From: Brevundimonas fontaquae
Lineage (GTDB): Bacteria; Pseudomonadota; Alphaproteobacteria; Caulobacterales; Caulobacteraceae
Reading direction: 5' to 3'
Length of the DNA: 64,000 nt
Assembly (NCBI RefSeq): GCF_017086445.1
Contig: NZ_CP070968.1
Span: 2,604,001-2,668,000, forward strand
The translations under genes were made by a program, and so were the position numbers. The notes beneath the pieces are model-generated. The model saw only the letters and a program-made list of their open reading frames with translations. It did no database searches and was not told where the DNA came from. Below, in pieces: positions 7,852 through 18,005 of this stretch (position 1 is the stretch's first letter; each line of letters begins with the position of its first letter).

Positions 7852-9015
7852 TCAGCCCAGAGCCTGATCCAGATCCGCGATCAGGTCCTCGACATTCTCG
7901 ACCCCGACCGACAGCCGGATCAGGTTGTCGGTCACGCCGCCCGCCTCGCGAACCTCTTTGGGCACGCTGGCGTGGGTCATGATGGCCGGGTGGTTCACCA
8001 GGCTTTCAACCCCGCCTAGCGATTCCGCCAGGGTGAAGACCTGAACCCGCTCCAGCACGCGCTTGGTGCGCTCCAGATCGCCCTCCAGGATCACCGTCAC
8101 CATCCCCCCAAAGCCGCCGTGCATCTGGCGCGCGGCCAGCTCATGCTGAGGGTGGGCGATCAGGCCGGGATAGATCACCTTGGCGATCCCCGCGCGCGTC
8201 TCCAGCCAGCGCGCGATGGTCAGCGCGTTCTCGCAGTGCGCCTTCATCCGCAGCGCCAGGGTCTTCAAGCCCCGGTTGGCCAGGAAGGCGTCGAACGGCC
8301 CCATGATGCCGCCGACCGAGTTTTGCAGGAACTTGATCCGCGTCGCCAGCTCGGCGTCGGCCGTCACCAGCACCCCGCCGATAATGTCCGAATGGCCGTT
8401 CAGGTATTTGGTCGCCGAGTGCATCACCACGTCCGCCCCCAGGCTCAGCGGCTGCTGGCAGAAGGGGGTGGCAAAGGTGTTGTCCACGACCAGCAGCAGC
8501 CCATGCGCCTTGGCCACCTTCGACAGGGCGGCGATGTCGGCCAGCTTCATCAGGGGATTGGTGGGCGTCTCGACCCACAGCATCTTGGTCTTGGGCGTGA
8601 TCGCCGCCTCGACCGCCGCGATGTCGCTCAGGTCCACATAGGCGAAGTCCAGCCCCATGGTTCGCCGACGCACCCGCTCGAACAGTCGCCACGAGCCGCC
8701 GTACAGGTCGTCGCCCGTGACGATGTGATCGCCCGCATCCAGCAACTCCAACGCCGTCGAGGTCGCCGCCATGCCCGAGCCGAAGCCGAACCCGTGCGTG
8801 CCGCCCTCCAGGTCGGCGATACAGGCCTCGAACGCCTCGCGCGTCGGGTTCTTGCCCCGCGCATACTCATAACCCTTGTTCACGCCTGGGCTTTCCTGGG
8901 CGTAGGTCGAGGTGGCGTAGATCGGCGTCATCACCGCGCCCGTCGTCGGGTCAGGATGTTGGCCCGAATGGATGGCGCGGGTCGAAAAGCCCTGGCTGTT
9001 CTTCTTGTCGCTCAT
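7852..9015 (-). CDS. Cystathionine gamma-lyase / gamma-synthase (PLP, Cys/Met metabolism)
   Basis: A 387-residue PLP enzyme of the Cys/Met metabolism family. SATKYLNGHSD holds the Schiff-base lysine. YARGKNPTREAFE, GFGFGSGMAATST and VDNTFATP are the usual cofactor-site motifs. It sits four bases downstream of a cystathionine beta-synthase gene on the same strand. That pairing argues for the lyase direction, the second step of reverse transsulfuration that turns cystathionine into cysteine, 2-oxobutyrate and ammonia. A gamma-synthase (MetB) reading cannot be excluded by sequence alone. Confidence 0.9.
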   Translation of the reverse strand: MSDKKNSQGFSTRAIHSGQHPDPTTGAVMTPIYATSTYAQESPGVNKGYEYARGKNPTREAFEACIADLEGGTHGFGFGSGMAATSTALELLDAGDHIVTGDDLYGGSWRLFERVRRRTMGLDFAYVDLSDIAAVEAAITPKTKMLWVETPTNPLMKLADIAALSKVAKAHGLLLVVDNTFATPFCQQPLSLGADVVMHSATKYLNGHSDIIGGVLVTADAELATRIKFLQNSVGGIMGPFDAFLANRGLKTLALRMKAHCENALTIARWLETRAGIAKVIYPGLIAHPQHELAARQMHGGFGGMVTVILEGDLERTKRVLERVQVFTLAESLGGVESLVNHPAIMTHASVPKEVREAGGVTDNLIRLSVGVENVEDLIADLDQALG

Positions 9016-9019
9016 GGAC

Positions 9020-10420
9020 TTACCGGTTCAGGCTGAGGTGGTTGATCAGGTCGGTGCGGGTGATCAGGCCGACGAACCGCTCGCCGTCCAGCACGATGGC
9101 CACGCGGTCGCGGTCGAAGACAGGGATCAGGGCGTCCAGCGGTTCATTGACCTGAAGCGTGTCCAGATCGCGCGTCATGGCCGAGGCCACCGGCTTGGCG
9201 AACCGTTCTTTCCGCGTGATCTCGTCAGTGTTCATGATGCGGATCAGGTCGCTTTCGTCCAGAATCCCGACCAGCCGGCCGTCTTCGATGATCGGCAGTT
9301 GCGATACGTCGGCGCCCTTCATCCGCTTGAAGGCGGTGTCCAGGGTATCGCCCGGCCCGGCGACGACGACGTCGCCCTTCTCGTATTTGCGGTTGATCAG
9401 GTCCGACAGGTCGCCGTGCAGCTCGCGCTCTCCCAAGCCCTGATCCGCCAGCCAGGCGTCGTTATAGACTTTGGACAGATATTTGGCCCCAGTGTCGCAG
9501 ACGAAGGTCACGCAGGTCTTGGGCTCGGTCTGCTCGCGGCACCAGCGCAGGGCCGAGGCGATCAGGGTGCCGGACGACGAGCCGGCCAGGATGCCTTCCT
9601 TCAGCAGCAGTTCGCGCGCCGTGGCGATCGCCTCGGCGTCGGGGATCGAATAGGCCTTGTCGATCAGGCTCATGTCCGCCGTATCGGGCACGAAGTTCTG
9701 GCCGATTCCCTCGACGGTGTAGCTGCCTTCCGGCCCCGGCACGCCGTCGTTGACGATGCCGGCGAGGGTCGAGCCGACCGGATCCGCCAGGATGATCTGG
9801 GCCTTCGAGCCAACGCTCTTCAGAAACTGCGCCGTGCCGGTGATGGTGCCGCCCGAGCCGATGCCGGCGACGAAGGCGTCGATGTCGCCGCCCGTCTGCT
9901 CCCAGATTTCGGGGCCCGTCGTCTTCACATGGGCCTCGGCGTTGGCGGCGTTGGCGAACTGGTTGACGTAGAAGCCGCCGGGAATGCCCTGGGCCAGACG
10001 CTCGGCCATGTCGGTGTAATATTCCGGATGGCCATGCGGGACGTCCGAACGCGTCAGACGAACATCGGCGCCCATCGCCCTGAGATGCTGGATCTTTTCC
10101 TTGGACATCTTGTCCGGGATGACCAGAAGCACCTTATATCCCCTGGCCCGACCGACCAGCGTCAGCGCCAGGCCGGTGTTTCCCGCCGTCGCCTCCACGA
10201 TGGTGCCGCCCTCCTTAAGGAAGCCTTCGCGCTCGGCGGCGTCCAGCATCGAGATGGCGATCCTGTCCTTGATCGAACCGCCGGGATTCTGGGACTCCAG
10301 CTTCAGCAGCAGGCGGCACGGGCCGGTGTCGATCTTCGTCACCTCCACCATCGGCGTCTTGCCGATCAGATCCAGCGGCGACGAGACGGTCGCGCTCAGG
10401 GCGGGGGCGGTCAGGGACAT
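9020..10420 (-). CDS. Cystathionine beta-synthase with C-terminal CBS pair
   Basis: A 466-residue enzyme condensing serine and homocysteine to cystathionine. The N-terminal 330 or so residues are the fold-type II PLP domain: NPGGSIKDRIA with the lysine, EATAGNTGLAL, and GIGSGGTITGTAQFLKS. The rest is a Bateman pair of CBS domains (VVVAGPGDTLDTAFKRM onward and VASAMTRDLDTLQV onward) that usually bind adenosyl ligands such as SAM. No N-terminal heme domain is present, unlike the animal enzyme. I start at the ATG at 10420, because the ATG at 10432 overlaps the GGAG ribosome site of the later one. It heads an operon with the lyase and is divergent from rnr. Confidence 0.92.
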   Translation of the reverse strand: MSLTAPALSATVSSPLDLIGKTPMVEVTKIDTGPCRLLLKLESQNPGGSIKDRIAISMLDAAEREGFLKEGGTIVEATAGNTGLALTLVGRARGYKVLLVIPDKMSKEKIQHLRAMGADVRLTRSDVPHGHPEYYTDMAERLAQGIPGGFYVNQFANAANAEAHVKTTGPEIWEQTGGDIDAFVAGIGSGGTITGTAQFLKSVGSKAQIILADPVGSTLAGIVNDGVPGPEGSYTVEGIGQNFVPDTADMSLIDKAYSIPDAEAIATARELLLKEGILAGSSSGTLIASALRWCREQTEPKTCVTFVCDTGAKYLSKVYNDAWLADQGLGERELHGDLSDLINRKYEKGDVVVAGPGDTLDTAFKRMKGADVSQLPIIEDGRLVGILDESDLIRIMNTDEITRKERFAKPVASAMTRDLDTLQVNEPLDALIPVFDRDRVAIVLDGERFVGLITRTDLINHLSLNR

Positions 10421-10538
10421 CGAAAACTCCATTCGGGGCGGGCGGAAGCTGAAGCCCCGCCTTCACGTGGTCAACTCACGCAAGATTTGACCCCTCAAGA
10501 TTTACTCAAGGGCGCGGTTCCGCGCTACGAAAGACATA

Positions 10539-12848
10539 ATGACCAAATCATCCAAGAGGCCGCCCGCCGGTCTCCCCGACAAAGACACCCTCGTCGCCTT
10601 CCTGCGCGAAGCCGGATCGGCCGAGAAGACCGACATCGCGCGCCATTTCGGACTGAAAGGCGGCGACCGCCGGGCCCTGCGCGAAATGATCCGCGAGCTG
10701 GAAGCCGAAGGGCGCCTGGGCAAACGCGGTCGCAAGGGCTTTTCCGAAGCCGGCGCCCTGCCCCCCGTCGGCGTCTCGGATGTGATCGAACGCGACGGGG
10801 ATGGCGAACTGTATGTGCGCCTGGTCGAGGCCAGTCCCGACGCCCCGCGCGCCATTCTGATGCCTGACAAGTCCAAGGCCGCACCTGGCCTGGGCGACCG
10901 CGTGCTGGTGAAATTTCAGCGCGGCGACGAGGGTTGGGAAGCCCGGCTGATCAAGAAGCTGGACGTGGGGACCAATCGCGTCTTGGGCGTGATCCGCAAG
11001 TCAGCGCGCGAAACTCGCGTCGAGCCGGTCGATCGCCGCTCCAAGGACGTACTGCTGGTGCCTCAGGCCCAGTCCGGCGACCTGCGTGACGGCGACCTGG
11101 TTCTGGCCGCGATTGAGAAAGGCGACCAACGCTATGGTCCCAAGCGCGGCAAGATCCTCGAGCACATCGGCAAGGAGGATGATCCCCGCGCCGCCTCCCT
11201 GATCGCCATCCATGCCCACGGCGTCCCGACCGGCTTCTCCGAAGCGGTCGAACGCGAGGCCGAGGATCAGGCCCTGCCGACTCTGAAGGGGCGCGAGGAC
11301 CTGCGCGAGGTTCCCTTCATCACCATCGACCCCGCCGATGCGCGCGACCACGACGACGCCGTCTATGCGGCGCGCGACGAGGATCCGAAGAATGAGGGCG
11401 GGTGGATCGTCTGGGTCGCCATCGCCGACGTCGCCGCCTATGTCCGCCCCGGCAGCCAGTTGGACCGCGAGGCGCGCGACAAAGGCAACTCGACCTATTT
11501 CCCCGATCGCGTCGAGCCGATGCTGCCGGAGGTGTTGTCGAACGGTCTGTGCAGCCTGAAGGAGGGTGAGAACCGCGCCTGTCTCGCCGTGCGGATGGTC
11601 TTCGACAAGGACGGCCGAAAGACCGGACATCGGTTCGTGCGCGGTTTAATGCGGTCGCACGCCAAGCTCAGCTACGAGCAGGCGCAGGCCGCCATTGATG
11701 GGCAAACTGACGACACGACCGGCCCGATCATGGAGGCCATCCTCTATCCGCTGTGGAACGCCTATCACGCCATGCTGAAGGGCCGGCTCAAGCGCAGCCC
11801 GCTGCAGATCGAATCGGCCGAACGCCGCATCCGCATGGCGCCCGATGGCGGCATCGCCTCCATCGAAAAGCGCGCTTCGCTGGAGGCGCACCGGCTGATC
11901 GAAGAGATGATGATCCAGGCCAACGTCTGCGCCGCCGAAACGCTGGAGCAGAAGAAGACGCCGCTGATCTATCGCGTCCACGATGCGCCCAGTCAGGAGA
12001 AGATCTTCAACCTGGCGGACTTCCTGTCGACCATCGGCAAGCCCTGGAACAAGGGTGAGCCCGGCACGACCAAGCGGTTCAACAAGCTGCTGGACGAGAC
12101 CCGAGACACCGAACACGCCGATGTCGTCAACGAGGTGGTCCTGCGCAGCCAGATGCAGGCGATCTACAGCCCCGAGAACATCGGCCACTTCGGCCTGAAC
12201 CTGGATCGCTACGCCCACTTCACCTCGCCGATCCGGCGTTACTCCGACCTGATCGTCCACCGCGGCCTTATCCGGGCGCTGAATCTGGGCAAGGACGGGC
12301 TGACCGACCGCGAGATCGCCGAACTGCCGGCCATCGCCGAAGGCGTGACCATGACCGAGCGCCGGTCGATGGCCGCCGAGCGCGATGCCATGGACCGCTA
12401 TATCGCCGCCTATCTGGAAGACCACGTCGGCGCGACGTTCGCCGGGCGGATCACCGGCGTGACGCGGTTCGGCCTGTTCATTCGTCTGGAGGACACGGGC
12501 GCGGACGGCCTGGTGCCCGTCTCCACGCTCGGCAGCGAATACTTCACCCACGACGACCGCGCCCACGCCCTGGTCGGCGAACGCACGGGTAAACGCTTCA
12601 CCCTGGGCCGGATGGTCGAGGTTAAGCTGCGCGAGGCCACGCCCGTTACCGGCGGCCTGGTGTTCGAAATGCTCAGCGAGCCCGAACCCCGCGATCCCAA
12701 CGCCCCGGCCCCACGCTACGGCATTCGCGGACGCGGCGGTGACGGCCCGCCGATACGTAGCAAAAACCGCCCCGGCGGCCCCAAGCCCCGCAACGGCTCC
12801 AAACCCTCCGGCGGCCTGAAGGGCGTGAGGAAGGGCAAGCGCAAGTGA
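10539..12848 (+). CDS. rnr: Ribonuclease R
   Basis: A 769-residue 3'-5' exoribonuclease that degrades structured RNA. The N-terminus is a winged-helix-like domain (DIARHFGLKGGDRRALREMIRELEAEGRLGKRGRKGF). Cold-shock-like domains follow, then the RNB catalytic domain with DPADARDHDDAVYA around residues 265-278, whose aspartates bind Mg2+. HFTSPIRRYSDLIVHR is the conserved RNB end. An S1 domain starts near FAGRITGVTRFGLFIRL. The tail is glycine, lysine and arginine rich, as in other RNase R proteins. Its last codons overlap the start of the next Nudix gene at GTGA. Confidence 0.96.
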   Translation: MTKSSKRPPAGLPDKDTLVAFLREAGSAEKTDIARHFGLKGGDRRALREMIRELEAEGRLGKRGRKGFSEAGALPPVGVSDVIERDGDGELYVRLVEASPDAPRAILMPDKSKAAPGLGDRVLVKFQRGDEGWEARLIKKLDVGTNRVLGVIRKSARETRVEPVDRRSKDVLLVPQAQSGDLRDGDLVLAAIEKGDQRYGPKRGKILEHIGKEDDPRAASLIAIHAHGVPTGFSEAVEREAEDQALPTLKGREDLREVPFITIDPADARDHDDAVYAARDEDPKNEGGWIVWVAIADVAAYVRPGSQLDREARDKGNSTYFPDRVEPMLPEVLSNGLCSLKEGENRACLAVRMVFDKDGRKTGHRFVRGLMRSHAKLSYEQAQAAIDGQTDDTTGPIMEAILYPLWNAYHAMLKGRLKRSPLQIESAERRIRMAPDGGIASIEKRASLEAHRLIEEMMIQANVCAAETLEQKKTPLIYRVHDAPSQEKIFNLADFLSTIGKPWNKGEPGTTKRFNKLLDETRDTEHADVVNEVVLRSQMQAIYSPENIGHFGLNLDRYAHFTSPIRRYSDLIVHRGLIRALNLGKDGLTDREIAELPAIAEGVTMTERRSMAAERDAMDRYIAAYLEDHVGATFAGRITGVTRFGLFIRLEDTGADGLVPVSTLGSEYFTHDDRAHALVGERTGKRFTLGRMVEVKLREATPVTGGLVFEMLSEPEPRDPNAPAPRYGIRGRGGDGPPIRSKNRPGGPKPRNGSKPSGGLKGVRKGKRK

Positions 12849-13546
12849 CCCCTTTCGACGCCGCTCAGGATCTGGCCGACGCCCCGCGTGTCGGCGGGGC
12901 TCAGCGGCCGAAGGATGCGGCGACGCTGATCCTGACGCGCGGCCGCGATCGGCCAGAGGTGCTGATGGGGCGTCGCGCGCCGGGCCATGTGTTCATGGCG
13001 TCGAAATGGGTGTTTCCGGGTGGGCGGATCGATCGCAGCGACTTCACCGCCGCCGCCATGGGTGAGTTGCTGGGCGAGGTTGCGCGGCGGCTGGAAGGCG
13101 AACTGCCCGCTCGGCGTGCGCGCGCCCTGGCCCTGACGGCGGTGCGTGAGACGTTCGAGGAGACAGGGCTGATTCTGGGGCGGCCGGCGCCCCGCGCCTC
13201 CGTCGCCGGCCCGTGGCGCGAGTATCGCCAAGCGGGCGCCCTGCCCGATCTGTCGGTTCTGTCCTATATCGCGCGGGCCATTACGCCGCCGGGCCGGACC
13301 CGCCGGTTCGACGCCCGGTTCTTCATGGCCCCAGCTGAGGCCTTGCTGAGCCCGGAGCCGACCGCAGGGTCGGGCGAACTGGACGAGATCGCCTGGCTGC
13401 CCTTGGACGAGGCGCGCGCGCTGGACCTGCCGGCCATCACCCGTTTCGTGCTGGGGGAGTTGGCCGAGCGGTTGGAACACCCGAACCGCCCCCTGCCCTT
13501 CGTGCGGATGGTGCGGGGTCGGCACACGGTCGAACACAGGGACTGA
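12845..13546 (+). CDS. Nudix hydrolase with expanded Nudix box (NUDT19-like)
   Basis: A 233-residue Nudix protein. WVFPGGRIDRSD opens the Nudix box, but about 40 residues separate it from TAVRETFEETGLIL, so the G-to-E spacing is much longer than the classic 23-residue box. This expanded arrangement is typical of NUDT19/CoA-pyrophosphatase-like enzymes. SYIARAITPPGRTRRFDARFFM and ELDEIAWLPLDEA fit those too. The substrate is not known here. The start is GTG at 12845, which overlaps the rnr stop (GTGA), so translation is probably coupled to RNase R. The DUF5990 gene follows one base after the stop. Confidence 0.85.
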   Translation: MTPFDAAQDLADAPRVGGAQRPKDAATLILTRGRDRPEVLMGRRAPGHVFMASKWVFPGGRIDRSDFTAAAMGELLGEVARRLEGELPARRARALALTAVRETFEETGLILGRPAPRASVAGPWREYRQAGALPDLSVLSYIARAITPPGRTRRFDARFFMAPAEALLSPEPTAGSGELDEIAWLPLDEARALDLPAITRFVLGELAERLEHPNRPLPFVRMVRGRHTVEHRD

Positions 13547-13547
13547 A

Positions 13548-13961
13548 ATGGCCGGAACGACGATCACCCTGCGCCTGACGATCGCCGATCCGGTCGATGG
13601 CGTCGCCTACAGCCTGCAGGACAAGGCGAACATGCCGGTTGAGCCGCGCATCGCCAGCGCCGACCCGATCAGCTTCGACGCGCCCGTCACCCTGTCCGAG
13701 GATGACCGCCTGACCGGCCCCTTCGTGCGGCGCAAGGGCGCAACGCGGCGGTTCGTCTATATCGCGATCGGCACGTCGGCAGGCCAGCACGCCAGCGAAT
13801 GGAGCCGACGCGCCAAGATCGACGTCCACGACATTCCCGCCGATCTGCTGGCCCAGGCACGCCAAGGCGAGGTGCTGGAAGTCGTCCTGCCCGGCCGCGC
13901 CAAGGACGGCGGTCCCGCCTGCGCCACCGTGCGACCGATCCGGACCTGGCGCGCAGTCTGA
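13548..13961 (+). CDS. DUF5990 family protein
   Basis: A 137-residue cytoplasmic protein that appears to belong to DUF5990. It is all-beta looking, with a core RLTIADPVDGVAYSLQDK, FVRRKGATRRFVYIAIGTSAGQ and RRAKIDVHDIPADLL. No catalytic motif is visible and the function is unknown. Members are widespread in bacteria. It is the last gene of an rnr-Nudix-DUF5990 transcript (one-base gap) and is convergent with the exported protein gene at 13964. Confidence 0.65.
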   Translation: MAGTTITLRLTIADPVDGVAYSLQDKANMPVEPRIASADPISFDAPVTLSEDDRLTGPFVRRKGATRRFVYIAIGTSAGQHASEWSRRAKIDVHDIPADLLAQARQGEVLEVVLPGRAKDGGPACATVRPIRTWRAV

Positions 13962-13963
13962 CC

Positions 13964-14530
13964 CTAGCCAGCCATCGGCTTGGTCAGGTCGAACTCGACG
14001 CGGAAATGCCGGTTGGGACGACGCAGTTCGTAGGCGAACACCCAGTCGGGATGAACCTCCATCGCCCAGACATTGGTCGTCGAGACGGCCGCGTCGTTTT
14101 CGTTGAACAGGACGATCGATTCGGCGTCGACCGGGAATTCCTGACGCTCGGCCGTGCCGGCGTTGACCGTATCGCCGCCATACCAATGCAGCACGTCGGT
14201 CGTGCCGTCCGCATGTCGGTGATCGTGCTTCAGCCGAAGGCCCGTGTCGGTCTTGGTCACGACCCAGGTGCGCGAACGATCCGACCCCACGGCGAAGGGA
14301 ATACGCACCTCGTCCGGCGAACAGTCGCGGACCTGCATGACCAGCCGCTCGCTGGCGAACCTGGCGTCGGCGGCGTCGGTGGTGACGACACGGCCTTCGA
14401 ATCGTTGGCCGCACAGGGCGTTCAAGCGCGCCAGGAAATCGTCCTGGGACTGAGCCGGATCGGCCGTTGCAACGCCGACGCATGACAAGGCCATCAGGGC
14501 CGCAGCGGCCAGCAGGGATGCGATTTTCAT
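13964..14530 (-). CDS. Exported conserved hypothetical protein
   Basis: A 188-residue protein with a signal peptide (MKIASLLAAAALMALSCVGVATA). The mature part contains two cysteines (LNALCGQRFEGRV, VRDCSPDEV) that could form a disulfide. It also has a lipocalin-like run of strands: RTWVVTKTDTGLRLKHDHRHADG, DVLHWYGGDTV and AMEVHPDWVFAYELRRPNRHFRVEFDL. I do not recognise a named family with certainty. Similar secreted proteins of unknown role occur in proteobacteria. Its divergent neighbour is rpmG, about 125 bases away. Confidence 0.65.
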   Translation of the reverse strand: MKIASLLAAAALMALSCVGVATADPAQSQDDFLARLNALCGQRFEGRVVTTDAADARFASERLVMQVRDCSPDEVRIPFAVGSDRSRTWVVTKTDTGLRLKHDHRHADGTTDVLHWYGGDTVNAGTAERQEFPVDAESIVLFNENDAAVSTTNVWAMEVHPDWVFAYELRRPNRHFRVEFDLTKPMAG

Positions 14531-14580
14531 GCGGTCAGACTATATGTGCGTTCCGCCTCATCAACGTGGCATCGCGCCCG

Positions 14581-14608
14581 TTGACTTTGGGTCGATCCTG
14601 AGTATGTT
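14581..14608 (+). promoter_or_regulatory. Candidate sigma-70 promoter of rpmG
   Basis: TTGACT at 14581-14586 and TATGTT at 14603-14608 are separated by 16 bases, about 50 bases upstream of the rpmG ATG. This is a good housekeeping-type match and is the only promoter candidate in the gap. It is an inference from sequence. Confidence 0.5.
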
Positions 14609-14656
14609 CCGCGCCTCTTATTTTAAGCGGCTTTCGCCGTCGCAGAGGTAATTCCG

Positions 14657-14824
14657 ATGGCCAAACCGGCTTCCATCAAGATCCGCCTGAACTCCACGGC
14701 CGACACCGGCTTCTTCTATGTCACCAAGAAGAACGCCCGCACCATGACCGAGAAAATGGTCGTCAAGAAGTACGACCCGGTCGTGCGCAAGCACGTCGAG
14801 TTCAAGGAAGGCAAGATCAAGTAA
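14657..14824 (+). CDS. rpmG: 50S ribosomal protein L33
   Basis: A 55-residue ribosomal protein beginning [20 protein letters not shown] and ending EFKEGKIK. It fits the cysteine-free L33 form (no CxxC pairs), in which [24 protein letters not shown] is the conserved body. The ATG at 14657 is preceded by AGAGG. A candidate promoter lies upstream and a strong intrinsic terminator directly downstream, so it is probably a single-gene transcript. Confidence 0.97.
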   Translation: MAKPASIKIRLNSTADTGFFYVTKKNARTMTEKMVVKKYDPVVRKHVEFKEGKIK

Positions 14825-14848
14825 GTCCTTGATCCGCTGAGAATTGAA

Positions 14849-14880
14849 AACGCCCGGCTGGTCTCCAGCCGGGCGTTTTT
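14849..14880 (+). terminator. Intrinsic terminator after rpmG
   Basis: AACGCCCGGCTGG and CCAGCCGGGCGTT form a perfect 13-base stem around TCT, followed by a run of Ts to 14880. It lies 25 bases after the rpmG stop and just before the end of the convergent pleD gene, so it may serve both strands. Confidence 0.92.
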
Positions 14881-14898
14881 CGTTGTCTGGACACTGGC

Positions 14899-16256
<1,358 letters not shown>

Positions 16257-16260
<4 letters not shown>

Positions 16261-16622
16261 CCGAGGTGCTGCCGGATGGTTTCAAGGAAATGCATGACCG
16301 AGATCGGCTTGGAGATATAGGCCTCGCAGCCGCCCTGACGGATCCGCTCCTCGTCGCCCTTCATGGCGAATGCGGTGACGGCGATGACGGGGATGTGGTT
16401 CAGCTCCTCGTCGTCCTTCAGCCATTTGGTGACCTCCAGGCCCGAGATTTCAGGCAACTGGATATCCATCAGGATCAGGTCGGGATGGTGGGCGCGCGCC
16501 AGGGCGAGCGCCTGCAAGCCCTCGCGGGTCTGCAGGGTCTCATAGCCCTGGGAATCGAGCAGATCATGAAAAAGCTTCATGTTCAGCTCGTTATCCTCGA
16601 CGATGAGGACTTTCTTGGACAT
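16257..16622 (-). CDS. divK: Single-domain cell-cycle response regulator DivK
   Basis: A 121-residue receiver domain that is nearly identical by eye to Caulobacter Div[21 protein letters not shown] at the start, phosphoacceptor Asp53 in [13 protein letters not shown], and [19 protein letters not shown] with the conserved lysine. DivK is phosphorylated by DivJ and dephosphorylated by PleC, and acts through DivL to restrain CtrA. ATGs at 16622 and 16625 are adjacent; I use 16622, with AGG a few bases upstream. It is co-transcribed with pleD. No full CtrA site (TTAA-N7-TTAA) was found in the gap to dinB. Confidence 0.97.
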
Positions 16623-16728
16623 CATCACCTGACCTGCGCGCCCCTCGAACGCGGGACGCCTCGTTGGTCGCATTCGTAGGCGCCCAGTCTTAAGTTGGGG
16701 TGAAGCCAACCTTACGGAGACCTTAAGC

Positions 16729-17997
16729 GTGGCCATCAAGGCCATCTGCCGCGACTGCCTGTGGACCGGCGAAGATCCCGCCGGGCCGCGCGAGAACCGC
16801 TGTCCGGCGTGCGGATCGCGGCGCGTGGTCGCGGACGCCGAACTGGACCAGTTGTCGATCGCCCACATGGACTGCGACGCCTTCTACGCCTCGGTGGAGA
16901 AGCGTGACCGGCCCGAACTGCGCGACAAGCCGGTGATCGTCGGCGGCGGAAAGCGCGGCGTGGTCTCCACCGCCTGCTACGTCGCGCGCCAGTATGGCGT
17001 CGGCTCGGCCATGCCGATGTTCAAGGCGCTGAAGGCCTGTCCCGAGGCCGTTGTGATCAGGCCGGACTTCACCAAATACGTCTTCGAATCGCAGCGCATT
17101 CTGGGGGCGTTGGGGCAGCTGACGCCCTTGATCCAGCCCTTGTCGCTGGATGAGGCCTGGGTCGATCTGTCGGGCACAGAGCGGCTGAACGGCGGACCGC
17201 CCGCGCTACAGCTGATCCGGTTCCAAAAGCAAATCGAGGAGGAAACCGGCCTGACCGTCTCCATCGGCCTGGCGCCCAACCGTTTCCTGGCCAAGATGGC
17301 GTCGGAAATGGACAAGCCGCGCGGCTTCTCCGTGGTCGGCGCCGCCAATGCGCAGGGCCTGCTGGCGCCGCGCCCCGTCACCGCCCTGCCCGGCGTCGGG
17401 CCTGTGTTCGGCAAGGCATTGCGCAGCGACGGCTATTCGACCATCGGTGATCTGGCGCGGGCCGACTTGCGCGACTTGGTCAAACGCTACGGCGAATCCG
17501 GTCTGCGCCTGCACGATTTGGCCCACGCCCGCGACGCGCGCGCCGTGAACCCCGAGCGCGACCGCAAGGGAATGAGCGCCGAAACCACCTTCAACGAAGA
17601 CCTGACGTCGGCCGAGGCGCTGGAGGCCGAGCTATGGCCCCTGTGCGAGAAGCTGGCGGCCAAGGCTCGGCGCGACGGGGTCGCTAGCCGGGTGCTGGTG
17701 CTTAAGCTGCGCCGCACCGACTTCAAGATCGTGACCCGACGCGTCACCCTGCCCGATCCGGTGCAGACCGCGCGCGCCCTGTTCGCCGCGGGGCGCGATC
17801 TGCTGAAGCCCGAGCTGGGCCGCCCCTATCGCCTGATCGGCATCGGCATGGCGGACGTGCAGGACGCGGAGGACGCACCCGCCGGCCTTTTCCAGACCAC
17901 CGAGACCCGGGCATTGAAGACAGAGCGCGCCATCGATGTGCTGCGCGAGAAGTTCGGCAAGGACGCGGTGGTGGCGGGCCGTGCGCTGAAGCCGTAG
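16729..17997 (+). CDS. dinB: DNA polymerase IV with N-terminal zinc ribbon
   Basis: A 422-residue Y-family translesion polymerase. Palm motifs [12 protein letters not shown] (metal-binding Asp48 and Asp50) and [12 protein letters not shown] are intact, followed by the helix-hairpin-helix region [15 protein letters not shown] and the little-finger domain. An extra 40-residue N-terminus contains C7-x2-C10 and C25-x2-C28, a likely zinc ribbon absent from E. coli DinB. No C-terminal QLxLF-type clamp motif is obvious. The start is GTG at 16729 with GGAG nine bases upstream. I saw no LexA box in the upstream gap, so SOS control is not supported here. Confidence 0.93.
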   Translation: MAIKAICRDCLWTGEDPAGPRENRCPACGSRRVVADAELDQLSIAHMDCDAFYASVEKRDRPELRDKPVIVGGGKRGVVSTACYVARQYGVGSAMPMFKALKACPEAVVIRPDFTKYVFESQRILGALGQLTPLIQPLSLDEAWVDLSGTERLNGGPPALQLIRFQKQIEEETGLTVSIGLAPNRFLAKMASEMDKPRGFSVVGAANAQGLLAPRPVTALPGVGPVFGKALRSDGYSTIGDLARADLRDLVKRYGESGLRLHDLAHARDARAVNPERDRKGMSAETTFNEDLTSAEALEAELWPLCEKLAAKARRDGVASRVLVLKLRRTDFKIVTRRVTLPDPVQTARALFAAGRDLLKPELGRPYRLIGIGMADVQDAEDAPAGLFQTTETRALKTERAIDVLREKFGKDAVVAGRALKP

Positions 17998-18005
17998 GAC
18001 AGGGC

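Noticed and set aside
10433..10538. SAM-II-like riboswitch upstream of cystathionine beta-synthase
   Set aside because: The position is plausible, and a GGCGG/CCGCC stem is present on the minus strand, but the conserved SAM-II core and pseudoknot pairing could not be found.
8972..10867. Long plus-strand frame of over 600 codons opposite cbs and cgl
   Set aside because: Shadow of the minus-strand genes in GC-rich DNA; composition is His/Gln/Arg/Asp-rich and has no family resemblance.
16623..16728. CtrA binding site (TTAA-N7-TTAA) between divK and dinB
   Set aside because: Two CTTAAG sequences occur but not in the required spacing.
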